Source: Streptomyces albicerus (GTDB lineage Bacteria; Actinomycetota; Actinomycetes; Streptomycetales; Streptomycetaceae). Taken from it: 64,000 nucleotides of DNA. Made by a program: the position numbers and the translations under genes. Below the pieces are notes generated by a model, which was not told the origin of the DNA, made no database searches, and saw nothing but the letters and a program-made list of their open reading frames with translations. The first letter of the stretch is position 1; each line of letters starts with the position of its first letter. Positions 42,461-49,574 of this stretch are shown here, piece after piece. Where the stretch lies: positions 8,245 to 72,244 of the forward strand of contig NZ_VWMY01000033.1 of assembly GCF_008905045.1 (NCBI RefSeq), read 5' to 3'.

Positions 42461-42532
42461 GGGCGCGTAGCTCAGTGGTAGAGCGCCGCCCTTACAAGGC
42501 GGATGTCGGCGGTTCGAAACCGTCCGCGCCCA
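42461..42532 (+). tRNA. tRNA-Val (anticodon TAC)
   Basis: A 72-nt cloverleaf: acceptor GGGCGCG (42461-42467) with CGCGCCC (42525-42531), D arm GCTC-AGTGGTA-GAGC, anticodon stem CCGCC/GGCGG around loop CTTACAA (anticodon TAC, reads GUA), and T arm GGCGG-TTCGAAA-CCGTC. The discriminator is A; CCA is not encoded. A TAGGCT -10-like element at 42442-42447 lies just upstream. The 3' half is the likely attachment site of the adjacent prophage. Confidence 0.95.
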
Positions 42533-42564
42533 CCGGGCCTAAGTAGCAGGTCAACGCAGTAAAG

Positions 42565-42594
42565 CGGCCCCCCGGAGTGATCTCCGAGGGGCCG
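42565..42594 (+). terminator. Terminator following tRNA-Val
   Basis: CGGCCCCCCGGAG (42565-42577), loop TGAT, CTCCGAGGGGCCG (42582-42594), one mismatch in a 13-bp stem. Confidence 0.7.
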
Positions 42595-42605
42595 TCCCTG
42601 TGATC

Positions 42606-42625
42606 AAAGTCCACTAAAAGTCCAC
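42606..42625 (+). repeat. Direct repeats AAAGTCCAC near the attachment site
   Basis: AAAGTCCAC occurs at 42606-42614 and again at 42617-42625, an 11-bp period, about 75 bases past the tRNA end. Tyrosine integrases of tRNA-targeting phages bind short direct arm-type repeats placed like this. Confidence 0.5.
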
Positions 42626-42796
42626 AACCCCCAGCGATCTTGCACTTCCGATCACTCGAATGGGTGACTGAATTGGCGGTAGACGCCACCTAGAGTTCCC
42701 AGCAGGACGAGGACGGCGCAGCTCCCCAATGCGCGCCAGACAGAGGCTCGTCGTCACCTGCGGTGTCCGGGCGGGGAGGCCCGGCTCGCGGGCGGC

Positions 42797-42825
42797 GACC
42801 CCCGCCGACCTACTCGGCGGGGGTC
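42797..42825. terminator. Strong hairpin in the left prophage end
   Basis: GACCCCCGCCGA (42797-42808), loop CCTAC, TCGGCGGGGGTC (42814-42825), a perfect 12-bp stem. Confidence 0.65.
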
Positions 42826-42843
42826 GTCTGAGGCAAACGTAGA

Positions 42844-42873
42844 CCGCCCCACCCCGGCGAGGGGGTGGGGCGG
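42844..42873. terminator. Second strong hairpin in the left prophage end
   Basis: CCGCCCCACCCC (42844-42855), loop GGCGAG, GGGGTGGGGCGG (42862-42873), a perfect 12-bp stem 18 bases after the previous hairpin. Confidence 0.65.
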
Positions 42874-43119
42874 CGTGCTCTGACCGAGTCAGAGCGATGG
42901 ATGACGCATCGCGGCGGACAGAGGTACACCACGCGCATCATCCTGCCCGCAACCGGTCGAGCCGGAGCGGGCGTTCGGGCTGGGGGGTGGCATGTGCCTG
43001 GAGCACGAGCCCCCAGCTTGCTTAGGCGGCCACCGCGGCTTCAACGCGGCACGGCGGGGACCACACAGACGAGTCCGGCGATCGCTCACGCTTGCGGTGA
43101 CATATCCATGATCACATAA

Positions 43120-43138
43120 AGCCTGGTGACACCAGGCT
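43120..43138. promoter_or_regulatory. Palindromic operator upstream of the small XRE gene
   Basis: AGCCTGGTGACACCAGGCT is a perfect 9-bp inverted repeat around a single A, 35 bases before the GTG of the small helix-turn-helix protein, where a repressor's own operator is expected. Confidence 0.6.
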
Positions 43139-43172
43139 GACTAATAATCACGCAGGTCAGAGCGTTTGTCGA

Positions 43173-43406
43173 GTGTCCAGCGACCTGACCGAAGACCCAT
43201 GGCTTCACGACCGGCAGCGCATCGGCAGGGCAATCCGAGACGCGCGTATGACCCACAACCTCACCCAAGAGGCCGTCTTCCTCGCCGTCCCGATGAACCG
43301 CAGCTACTACCAGGACATCGAGGCCGGCGATGGCAACCCGACGATCGACACCCTGTTGGCGATCGCCTCCGTCATCGGCGTGCCCCTCGCTGAACTCGTG
43401 AGGTGA
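43173..43406 (+). CDS. Small XRE-family helix-turn-helix protein
   Basis: A 77-residue Cro/C1-type DNA-binding protein consisting of little more than the helix-turn-helix (IRDARMTHNLTQEAVFLAVP, then MNRSYYQDIEAGDGNPTIDT and LLAIASVIGVPLAELV). The GTG at 43173 is the first in-frame start. It is the first gene inside the element and has a palindromic operator upstream. It may be the phage Cro- or immunity-type regulator, or regulate the accessory block; its short length and lack of a cleavable C-terminal domain argue against an SOS-cleaved CI repressor. Confidence 0.85.
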   Translation: MSSDLTEDPWLHDRQRIGRAIRDARMTHNLTQEAVFLAVPMNRSYYQDIEAGDGNPTIDTLLAIASVIGVPLAELVR

Positions 43407-43479
43407 CGGGCGACCGCCCACGGGACATGCGGGGCGGCCGCCCTTCTCGCGGTCGGCCACGGGGCCGGCGGCGAGAGCA

Positions 43480-43884
43480 TCAGGTCCGCGTGCCCACCGC
43501 GAGCGTGTCGCAGTTGGACAACTGGACGATTGCCCGCAGGACGATCGCGGTACGGCGCTCGTCCAGATCCATGAAGCGGACGAGGCTGGTCTGGTGCCCG
43601 ACGCCTGCAATCGAGAGCACGAGGTCGAGGAACGCGCGCTCATCGTCCTCCAGGCCGAGGCCGTAGAGGCGGCCCACCACGTGCTCCCATGTGCAGCGTG
43701 TCGTCCCGTCGCCGGGCTCCCAGACGATGGCCTCCTGTACGGACTTCCGCGCGAGGATGTGACCCTCCTCGGCGAGCGCTGCCACCGCTACCCGCTGACG
43801 CGGGTCAGAGGTCGAGGCGAGCAGCCGCTCGCTGAGGGACGGCTCGACTGCCTCATCGGTGGAGGGGTCAACTGTGAGCGTCAT
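43480..43884 (-). CDS. Uncharacterised helical protein of the accessory block
   Basis: A 134-residue soluble protein, not recognised. It starts MTLTVDPSTDEAVEPSLSER and continues with predicted helices (RQRVAVAALAEEGHILARKS; DDERAFLDLVLSIAGVGHQT) and ends NCDTLAVGTRT. No signal, membrane segment or metal motif. Its start overlaps the 3' end of the upstream DUF6415 gene by 17 bases on the same strand, so the two are an operon. It converges on the XRE gene. Confidence 0.65.
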   Translation of the reverse strand: MTLTVDPSTDEAVEPSLSERLLASTSDPRQRVAVAALAEEGHILARKSVQEAIVWEPGDGTTRCTWEHVVGRLYGLGLEDDERAFLDLVLSIAGVGHQTSLVRFMDLDERRTAIVLRAIVQLSNCDTLAVGTRT

Positions 43885-44284
43885 CGGACTCCTCCACCGT
43901 CGCCAGCCCGTCGAGCAGGTTCTCGTAGTGGTCGCACAGGGCGCTCAACACCCGTGCGAGGCGCCGGGCGTAGGCAGCAGCGCCGCTCAGGCCAGGACCG
44001 GGCTCCGCCCGGAGCTTGCCGCGCACCTCTGCGATGCAGGCCAGTGCGCAGTACCGAGGGATGCTGTCCTCGTGGTACCTGTCGGCTACCTGTTCGACCT
44101 CCGGGGCCAGCAGCTCCAGGTGCCCGCGCAGTGTGCCGGTGAGCGTGTCCAACTCGCTGGCGGCCGGGGGCATCGCGTCCGGGGCGGCGTCGGGGCCGAG
44201 GAGGATCTGCGCGGTCTCGCGCATCAGCGAGAGGTCCAGCGGCCGTGTTTCTACCTCGGGCGGGTGGGCTGTACTTTGCCTCAT
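43868..44284 (-). CDS. DUF6415-like protein
   Basis: A 138-residue protein resembling the DUF6415 family found with XRE-type genes and natural-product loci in Streptomyces. Key words are DLSLMRETAQILLGPDAAPD, LTGTLRGHLELLAPEVEQVA and DSIPRYCALACIAEVRGKLR. Function is unknown despite family labels that mention natural products. The start at 44284 is preferred because the upstream extension is basic low-complexity sequence; family homology begins soon after. It is transcribed away from the small acidic protein at 44515 across a region with paired TGTGCA boxes. Confidence 0.7.
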   Translation of the reverse strand: MRQSTAHPPEVETRPLDLSLMRETAQILLGPDAAPDAMPPAASELDTLTGTLRGHLELLAPEVEQVADRYHEDSIPRYCALACIAEVRGKLRAEPGPGLSGAAAYARRLARVLSALCDHYENLLDGLATVEESDDAHS

Positions 44285-44392
44285 GTGGGCGCTCCTTGCA
44301 GCGTCGGCCACGCCCCGGGAGGTTCCACCGCCTCGCCGGGGTTTTCTTTTCCCACCCGACGCTAGGAGTGTGATGTGCGGCACTGCCAACGA

Positions 44393-44494
44393 TGTGCAGA
44401 TCTGTGCAGGGTGCTCACTCGGACTGTCGATCACTGCCGAGGCGGTCTTGACCGGCTAGTCCACCGGGGCGACGGTAGTGCACACAACTGCACA
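44393..44494. promoter_or_regulatory. Paired TGTGCA boxes in the divergent promoter
   Basis: TGTGCAGATCTGTGCA (44393-44408) carries two direct TGTGCA boxes 10 bp apart. TGCACACAACTGCACA (44479-44494) is the same arrangement on the opposite strand. The second pair lies 20 bases before the start of the next gene. The layout suggests two regulator dimers arranged symmetrically. Confidence 0.6.
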
Positions 44495-44514
44495 ATCCGT
44501 GGATGGAGGAAGCC

Positions 44515-44775
44515 ATGCCGCTACTGTTCATCGGCATCGACCCGAACACCGGGGACAAGCAGAGTCCCACCGTCTGGGTCCACCAGGAGAAGCTAGAGAT
44601 CGTCATCCAGGGATGGGAGGCGGGGTCCGAACTGGAGGCGGAATGCGCCGCCTTCGAGGTACCGGGCCACGGAACGGGAATCCCCGAGGGCGAGGCAGTG
44701 ATCCGGATTCCGGCAAGGATGGCGCAGATGCTCAGGGAGGCGTGCGATGCCGTCGAGCGTGCCAGCCTTCGATGA
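44515..44775 (+). CDS. Small acidic protein of the XRE-DUF6879 block
   Basis: An 86-residue acidic protein, not assigned to a named family. It opens PLLFIGIDPNTGDKQSPTVW, continues VHQEKLEIVIQGWEAGSELE and ends with a helix (ARMAQMLREACDAVERASLR). Similar small proteins commonly precede DUF6879 and XRE-DUF5753 genes in Streptomyces. The ATG at 44515 has a GGAGGA ribosome site 4 bases upstream; the ATG at 44503 is less likely. Its end overlaps the DUF6879 gene by 29 bases. Confidence 0.72.
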   Translation: MPLLFIGIDPNTGDKQSPTVWVHQEKLEIVIQGWEAGSELEAECAAFEVPGHGTGIPEGEAVIRIPARMAQMLREACDAVERASLR

Positions 44776-45271
44776 CCTGATCGCCAACTGCCGGCGGGCC
44801 GTGCACCTCGAGATGCGCGATTCCTACGCGGTCGACTACGAAGAAGGGCCCTTCGCCGACTGGCGGGCAGGGTTCCGCCACGACCCCGCCGACCGTGAGT
44901 CCTGGTGGCGTCCCTGGCTGGACCTGATCCAGGACACCGTCGCCCGCGGCGCCGAGGTACGCCGGGCGCGGATCGTGTCCGAACCGGTCAGCGAGTACAC
45001 CCGCTTCCTGTACGACAACACGTTCACCAATGTCGCCGCCGGCGAACAGATCCGGTGGCTGCCCCGCCGCCGAGCATCAGACATCGCCCTGCCAGGAAAC
45101 GACTTCTGGCTGTTCGATGACGAGTGGGTCCACTGGAACCACTTCGCCGGTGACGGATCGTGGACGGGCGAGGAGATCACCAACGATCCGGCCTCCGCCA
45201 AGCTGTGCGCCGAGGCCTTCGAGGCCGTCTGGTCTCGAGGTATCCCGCACGACCAGTACGAGATCCACTGA
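44747..45271 (+). CDS. DUF6879 family protein
   Basis: A 174-residue protein of the DUF6879 family. Markers are FDDLIANCRRAVHLEMRDSY near the start, the aromatic-rich middle ESWWRPWLDLIQDTVARGAE VRRARIVSEP (written here in two parts), and FWLFDDEWVHWNHFAGDG. Function is unknown; the gene almost always accompanies an XRE-DUF5753 regulator, as here 27 bases downstream. The start overlaps the previous gene and has an AGGGAGG ribosome site inside it. Confidence 0.82.
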   Translation: MPSSVPAFDDLIANCRRAVHLEMRDSYAVDYEEGPFADWRAGFRHDPADRESWWRPWLDLIQDTVARGAEVRRARIVSEPVSEYTRFLYDNTFTNVAAGEQIRWLPRRRASDIALPGNDFWLFDDEWVHWNHFAGDGSWTGEEITNDPASAKLCAEAFEAVWSRGIPHDQYEIH

Positions 45272-45298
45272 CAGCACGCACCGGACAGGCCAGCTCAC

Positions 45299-46153
45299 AT
45301 GCCCATCTCTCCGTCCTCGGCTGCCCAGGCAGCCCGGGAAGTCGTCGCGCTCCGGCTGCGTGACATCCGAAAGAGCGCCGGACTGACGGTCGTTGAGCTG
45401 GCCAGCCAGTGCGGCTGGCACCATGCCAAGACGTCGCGCATCGAGAACGCCCTCACCGCGCCCTCAGCCAAGGACATCCGCGCCTGGGCCGCCGCCTGCC
45501 AGGTAGCCGAGCAGGCCGAGGACCTGATCGCCCAGTCGCTGAACGCTGAGTCGATGTACCGCGAGTGGCGCCACCAACTACGCCGCGGTATGAAGCAATT
45601 GCAGGACAGCGTCGTCGAGTTCTTCCACGAGACCAGCCTCTTCCGCATCTACTCCTCAACCATGGTGCCGGGCCTCCTGCAGACAGAGGGATACGCGGCC
45701 GCGCTGCTCAGCAACATCGCCGACTTCCGTGACATCCCGATCAACGATGGTGCCGCGGCAGCCGCCGCCCGCGTCGATCGCTCGCGGATCATCCACGAAC
45801 CGGGGCACCACTTCGTCATGGTCATCGAGGAGGCCGTCCTCTACTCGCAGCTGGGGGACGCCGACGCGATGGCCGCACAACTCGGCTACCTCCTCACCTC
45901 CGGTGCCCTGCCGCAGGTGTCCCTGGGAATCGTGCCCATGGCCACACCTGGGCGGAGCCAGTGGCCGATCGAGACCTTCCACGTCTACGACGACACCCTC
46001 GTCTCGGTGGAGTTCCTCTCGGCCGAGGTGAATATCACCCAGCCCTCGGAGATCGTCCTGTACCTGAAGGCCTTCGAGCGGCTGCGGAACATGGCCGTGT
46101 ACGGCGGCGACGCACGCGCCCTGATCGTGAAGGCTATCGACGCGCTGCGCTGA
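45299..46153 (+). CDS. XRE-family regulator with DUF5753 domain
   Basis: A 284-residue regulator. The N-terminal Cro/C1 helix-turn-helix reads RDIRKSAGLTVVELASQCGW (about 21-40), then HHAKTSRIENALTAPSAKDI. The DUF5753 effector domain (about 95-280) begins QDSVVEFFHETSLFRIYSST and includes VPGLLQTEGYAAALL. DUF5753 is a putative ligand-binding domain specific to actinobacteria. It is the last gene of a three-gene operon with the small acidic protein and DUF6879, and ends at a bidirectional terminator shared with the phage late operon. Confidence 0.9.
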   Translation: MPISPSSAAQAAREVVALRLRDIRKSAGLTVVELASQCGWHHAKTSRIENALTAPSAKDIRAWAAACQVAEQAEDLIAQSLNAESMYREWRHQLRRGMKQLQDSVVEFFHETSLFRIYSSTMVPGLLQTEGYAAALLSNIADFRDIPINDGAAAAAARVDRSRIIHEPGHHFVMVIEEAVLYSQLGDADAMAAQLGYLLTSGALPQVSLGIVPMATPGRSQWPIETFHVYDDTLVSVEFLSAEVNITQPSEIVLYLKAFERLRNMAVYGGDARALIVKAIDALR

Positions 46154-46172
46154 CCCAGGGCATGACGAAAGG

Positions 46173-46200
46173 CCCCCTCCCGCCCGAAGGCGAGAGGGGG
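46173..46200. terminator. Bidirectional terminator between the accessory operon and the late operon
   Basis: CCCCCTCCCGCC (46173-46184), loop CGAA, GGCGAGAGGGGG (46189-46200), one mismatch. An AAA run upstream gives a T-run for the minus strand, so it likely ends the phage late transcript as well. Confidence 0.78.
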
Positions 46201-46204
46201 CGAT

Positions 46205-46456
46205 TCAGCGGCCGAGGAGCGCGAACAAGCCCGTACCAGCGCCGATGGCGCCCGCGACGATGCTCACCGTCTGAAGCGGCCACCGGCGCTGCTCCAGCGA
46301 GCGGAGGCGGGTCTCATGGTCTTGGATCTGGGCGCCCTGGCTGGCGAGTCCGTCCAGCTTCGTGTCCATGCGGGTTACGGCGTCGTGCAGGGATCTCATC
46401 TCCTGATACATCTGCGCCGAACTGATGTAGACCCCAGGGTCCGAAGAGGCGGTCAC
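46205..46456 (-). CDS. Small phage membrane protein of the lysis cassette
   Basis: An 83-residue protein. The N-terminal 55 residues are a hydrophilic coiled coil (SSAQMYQEMRSLHDAVTRMD; ETRLRSLEQRR), followed by one membrane segment (TVSIVAGAIGAGTGLFALLG). This layout recurs next to holins in actinophages. It may be a second holin, an antiholin or a spanin-like helper. The GTG start at 46456 overlaps the stop of the holin gene in a GTGA arrangement, which decides the start. Confidence 0.75.
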   Translation of the reverse strand: MTASSDPGVYISSAQMYQEMRSLHDAVTRMDTKLDGLASQGAQIQDHETRLRSLEQRRWPLQTVSIVAGAIGAGTGLFALLGR

Positions 46457-46683
46457 CCGAAGACCTGCGAAGCCGGGTCTTTGCTGGCGGGAAGGGTTGA
46501 AGCGGTGCCCTTCCGGCCAAGCCGACCGGCCACCCACGACTTCGCCGACGCTGCCACAAGCGCCACAGGAGCCGCCCACCACACGGGAAGATCTGCAACC
46601 TCGACGACCGCCAGGCCGAGAGCAGCCTCAGCGCCGGTCCACCCCGCGCGCTCAGCCAAATCGAGCACCAGTTTGCTATTCAT
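46453..46683 (-). CDS. Putative holin
   Basis: A 76-residue protein with two weak hydrophobic stretches, AALGLAVVEVADLP and VWWAAPVALVAASAKSWVAG, and a short basic C-terminus. The opening LDLAERAGWTGAEAALGLAV is reminiscent of r1t-type holins. It lies directly after the endolysin gene (3-base gap) and before a second small membrane gene, the normal place for a holin. Assignment rests on size, hydrophobicity and position rather than strong similarity. Confidence 0.72.
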   Translation of the reverse strand: MNSKLVLDLAERAGWTGAEAALGLAVVEVADLPVWWAAPVALVAASAKSWVAGRLGRKGTASTLPASKDPASQVFG

Positions 46684-46686
46684 GCA

Positions 46687-47517
46687 TCATTCCTTCACAT
46701 CAAAGCCACGGCGCGCGCCGAGCTTGCTGAGACTGCTTTTGCCAGGCAGCCCGTCGGCGTCGTCGCCGCGCCAGCCGCAGCGCATCTGCCACAGCCCGTA
46801 GGCGGCCTGAGTCGCGGTGCCAAAGTGGCCGTCCGCGAGCGAGCGCGCGAGGAGGCCTTCGGCGACGAGGGCGTTCTCGACGACCTTGACGCCCGCGTAC
46901 GAGACAGGGGTGCCACTCTTCGGCGGGTCCGCCTTCGCCGCGGCGAGGAGCTTCGAGAGGTCGACGACCGGCCGGGCCGTGCCGGGCCTCGTCTCCACGG
47001 GCTTTCCGCCGCCCGGGCGGGGCGCGCCCTTCTGCGCCCACGCGTAGATGACATCGCCAGGGCACGTGGTCGCGTGGCCGTCGCGGTGGCCGCCGATCCA
47101 CGATCCGGCCGGCCCTTCCGTGCGGCAGTACTCGATGGCGTCGCGGGCGCCGTGCAGCTGCGCGTCCGGCGGCTTGGTCAGCCCGGAGGAGCCGACCATC
47201 AAAAGGACTGCGTAGTCCTGCTCGTTCAGTGTGGTGGTGCCGTTCGCGGAGTTCCGGCGGCGCAGGCCGCGGCCCTCGTACACGGAGCCGTGGGTGCAGA
47301 CGACGAAGCTGTAGCCGATGTCCGACCAGCCGTTTCCGTCCATGTGCTGCGCCTGGATCTGCCGCACGTAGTCGTCGCACTTGTCGTGCGCGCGGTCCGT
47401 GTAGGCCGTGCCGAGGTAGTGCAGCTTCACGCCGCGGCGGGCTCGGCTGTACGGCGTCGCCCCGTTCGGTGTGCGGTAGGCGCGCGCTCCCCACGCAGCG
47501 CGGGTGACGAGCTTCAT
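46687..47517 (-). CDS. Endolysin, N-acetylmuramoyl-L-alanine amidase
   Basis: A 276-residue endolysin. Residues 1-165 are a PGRP/amidase_2 domain that cuts between muramic acid and L-Ala. The zinc ligands are His33 (KLHYLG), His144 (GGHRDG) and Cys152 (TTCPGD). A Pro/Gly linker leads to a C-terminal peptidoglycan-binding-like domain (about 205-276: VVENALVAEGLLARSLADGH and GLWQMRCGWRGDDADGLPGK). The ATG at 47517 overlaps the upstream small gene's stop (ATGA). There is no signal peptide, so export depends on the holin. Confidence 0.93.
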   Translation of the reverse strand: MKLVTRAAWGARAYRTPNGATPYSRARRGVKLHYLGTAYTDRAHDKCDDYVRQIQAQHMDGNGWSDIGYSFVVCTHGSVYEGRGLRRRNSANGTTTLNEQDYAVLLMVGSSGLTKPPDAQLHGARDAIEYCRTEGPAGSWIGGHRDGHATTCPGDVIYAWAQKGAPRPGGGKPVETRPGTARPVVDLSKLLAAAKADPPKSGTPVSYAGVKVVENALVAEGLLARSLADGHFGTATQAAYGLWQMRCGWRGDDADGLPGKSSLSKLGARRGFDVKE

Positions 47518-47720
47518 CAGCGGTCCCCCGTTCGCGGTGCGGAGTGCCAGCCCGCCTGATACGACACACGCGCAGCGACGGTCCACGCGGTTTGGATCTC
47601 CTCGCCGAGGTCCTCCCACGCAGGCATCGCCCGACCGTCGTGCGTGCGCCCGCCAGTCGTCTCGCCGTACGCGGCATAGGCCTTCTGCCCGAGGTCGGGC
47701 GGGATCGGATGCTGAGCCAT
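47517..47720 (-). CDS. Small conserved phage protein before the endolysin
   Basis: A 67-residue soluble protein (MAQHPIPPDLGQKAYAAYGE, then a helical C-terminus with WTVAARVSYQAGWHSAP). Short proteins of this kind, with an aromatic helix, are frequent just before endolysin genes in Streptomyces phages; function is unknown. The ATG at 47720 is used. A GC-rich hairpin at 47743-47767 with a T-run on the minus strand precedes it and could attenuate read-through from the tail-fibre gene. Confidence 0.68.
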   Translation of the reverse strand: MAQHPIPPDLGQKAYAAYGETTGGRTHDGRAMPAWEDLGEEIQTAWTVAARVSYQAGWHSAPRTGDR

Positions 47721-47742
47721 GGGCCCTCCAGGGCATGAGAAA

Positions 47743-47767
47743 GGCCCCGGCCGGACGGCTCGGGGCT
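47743..47767 (-). terminator. Attenuator-like hairpin before the lysis genes
   Basis: On the minus strand AGCCCCGAGCC pairs with GGCCGGGGCC (one bulge) and is followed by TTTCT. It lies between the tail-fibre stop and the lysis cassette. Confidence 0.5.
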
Positions 47768-47790
47768 GCGGTGGTTGGTCGGACGAGCGA

Positions 47791-49572
47791 CTACGCGGCT
47801 TCGAACAGGACCCAGGCGATGACGGACGTTTCCGCCTCATCCGACGTGATCGTGAAGCCGACGCCGGGATCCTTGGTGACCGACAGGTGTCCGAGCGTGC
47901 CGCCCGGCTCCTGCCGGAAGTGGTCGACGCGGGTGGTCGCGGTCACGCTGGTGTTCGGGACGGTGACCGTACCGCCCACCAAAGCGGCCACGCCCTGACG
48001 GCCGTTGAGGCCCTCAGCGATCGCGATGCCACCGCCGACAGCGCCGAGGTTGAGGGCCTTCGCCTGTCCCGACCAGACGCTCCACTGGCCGTTGGACTGG
48101 CCAGAGCCGAGGATGGCGTAACCCGCGGCTTCCCAGCCCTCGTTGAACACATCGACCGGGGCGTTGGTCGGGCCCGTCCGTTCGCCAATGTTCGGGCCGC
48201 GGCGCAGGACCGTGTTGCCGCCGCCGTCACTCCAGCCGTCGGTAGCGGCGTGCAGGAACCCGGAGGAGACGGACACGTAGGTGCAGCCGGTGAAACGGGC
48301 GCCGAACATCGGCGAGTTGGTCTGGGTGCCGTTGTCGTCCACGCCCGGGTAACAGGTGACCAGGCCGACGACTACGGGCACGGTCGCGGCGTTACAGGCC
48401 AAGCCCGCGTAGTTGCCGCCGCCCGCGCCGCCGTTGCGGCCGTCGCGCCGGGTGTGGAGGTTCTCGATCTGGATCGGCCCGTTGCCGACCGCGTCGATCA
48501 GCACGCCGTTGAACCCGTTGCGGTCCGTCGAGCAGTCACCCAGAAGCATGCCGCCGGAGCCGGTGCCGGTCGCCCAGTCGCCGGTGATGTGGAACCCGTT
48601 TGCCGCGTTCCACTCGGCGCGGCAGCCGATGGCCTGCGAGTTGGCGGCGTTGTTGATCTCGAAACCGTTGGCGCCGTTGCCGATGGCCTGGCAGTCGATG
48701 AGGGTGATGTCCGTCATCACCTGCATGTGGATGCCGTGCCAGCCGCAGTTGTCGACCATCACCCGGTGGCAGCGCCACGAGTAGGGGAAGAAACCCGCGT
48801 TGAACTGGGTGTTGATGCCCGCGCCGGTGACCTTGCGGATCGTCACGTCCCTCAAGGCGACGTTCTGGATATTGCCCTTGGCCAGGATCCCGTCGATGCC
48901 CGGGGTGGCGACCGCCGACCCGTCGATCATCACGTTCAGGATGCGGTGCTCCGCCGAGATGGTGGAGTAGCCGCCCTCGGCCTGGTCGAGGAACTTGATG
49001 ACGGAGTCGCCGACGAATGACGCCAGGGGCGCGATGTAGCACGGCGGATCGACCAGCCCGACCACTGTCATCAGGTTGGTGTGCGTGCCCATCAGGGTGA
49101 CCGCGGGCGGGATCGTCAACGGTGCGCTGGTGCGGTACGCGCCCGCGGGCAGGTACACGATGCCGCCCATCGGGCAGGCAGCGAGCGCGGCCTGGATCGC
49201 GGCGGTGTCGTCGGCAGCCCCGTCGCCCTGCGCGCCGAAGTCCTTGACGTTCAGCCAGTCCCTTACAGACGGGGTGATCGTCGCGCCGCTGGTGACGCTG
49301 CGCGCCTCGATCCACGCCCGGCTCGCGCCGCCCGCGTCCGCCCACATGCCCGTCACGCCATCAGGCCCGGAGAACTCGGGGATGGCCCCGAACTCGTCCG
49401 CAGTCACCTGCGTGACCGGGGCGCTGGAAGCGTCGAGGAGGTCGGTGTACTGGGTGCCGCCGTCGGAGTCGTCCCAGAAGGTGATGACGGCGCCCGCCGC
49501 TACTGCCCACAGTCCGTCGGAGGGCTGGACCACGTAGTCGGCGAGACTCGCGCCGAATGTTGAGCGTGCCAT
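47791..49572 (-). CDS. Tail fibre/tailspike with pectate-lyase-like beta-helix
   Basis: A 593-residue receptor-binding or polysaccharide-degrading tail protein. Residues 1-105 are a virion-attachment part. From VKDFGAQGDGAADDTAAIQA (about 110) it has the pectate lyase superfamily 3 opening, followed by parallel beta-helix coils (GIHMQVMTDITLIDCQAIGN; GFEINNAANSQAIGCRAEWN). The final 130 residues are a different, Gly/Thr-rich domain. Catalytic acidic residues cannot be fixed without a structure. It is the last structural gene, after the Dit, Gp37-like and fibre genes, which is the usual place of the host-recognition protein. Confidence 0.85.
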   Translation of the reverse strand: MARSTFGASLADYVVQPSDGLWAVAAGAVITFWDDSDGGTQYTDLLDASSAPVTQVTADEFGAIPEFSGPDGVTGMWADAGGASRAWIEARSVTSGATITPSVRDWLNVKDFGAQGDGAADDTAAIQAALAACPMGGIVYLPAGAYRTSAPLTIPPAVTLMGTHTNLMTVVGLVDPPCYIAPLASFVGDSVIKFLDQAEGGYSTISAEHRILNVMIDGSAVATPGIDGILAKGNIQNVALRDVTIRKVTGAGINTQFNAGFFPYSWRCHRVMVDNCGWHGIHMQVMTDITLIDCQAIGNGANGFEINNAANSQAIGCRAEWNAANGFHITGDWATGTGSGGMLLGDCSTDRNGFNGVLIDAVGNGPIQIENLHTRRDGRNGGAGGGNYAGLACNAATVPVVVGLVTCYPGVDDNGTQTNSPMFGARFTGCTYVSVSSGFLHAATDGWSDGGGNTVLRRGPNIGERTGPTNAPVDVFNEGWEAAGYAILGSGQSNGQWSVWSGQAKALNLGAVGGGIAIAEGLNGRQGVAALVGGTVTVPNTSVTATTRVDHFRQEPGGTLGHLSVTKDPGVGFTITSDEAETSVIAWVLFEAA

Positions 49573-49574
49573 GA

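Larger units (their letters stand above)
42533..43172. other. Left prophage end: hairpins and candidate integrase arm sites, no gene
   Basis: About 640 bases without a supported gene. The stretch holds three strong hairpins (42565-42594, 42797-42825, 42844-42873), two direct AAAGTCCAC repeats (42606-42625) and a palindrome before the first repressor-like gene (43120-43138). A minus-strand open frame across the tRNA end is only the antisense of the tRNA. Confidence 0.6.

Noticed and set aside
42492..42689. Minus-strand open frame of 65 codons ending GADGFEPPTSAL
   Set aside because: The ending is the antisense translation of the tRNA T arm and acceptor stem, a well-known annotation artefact.
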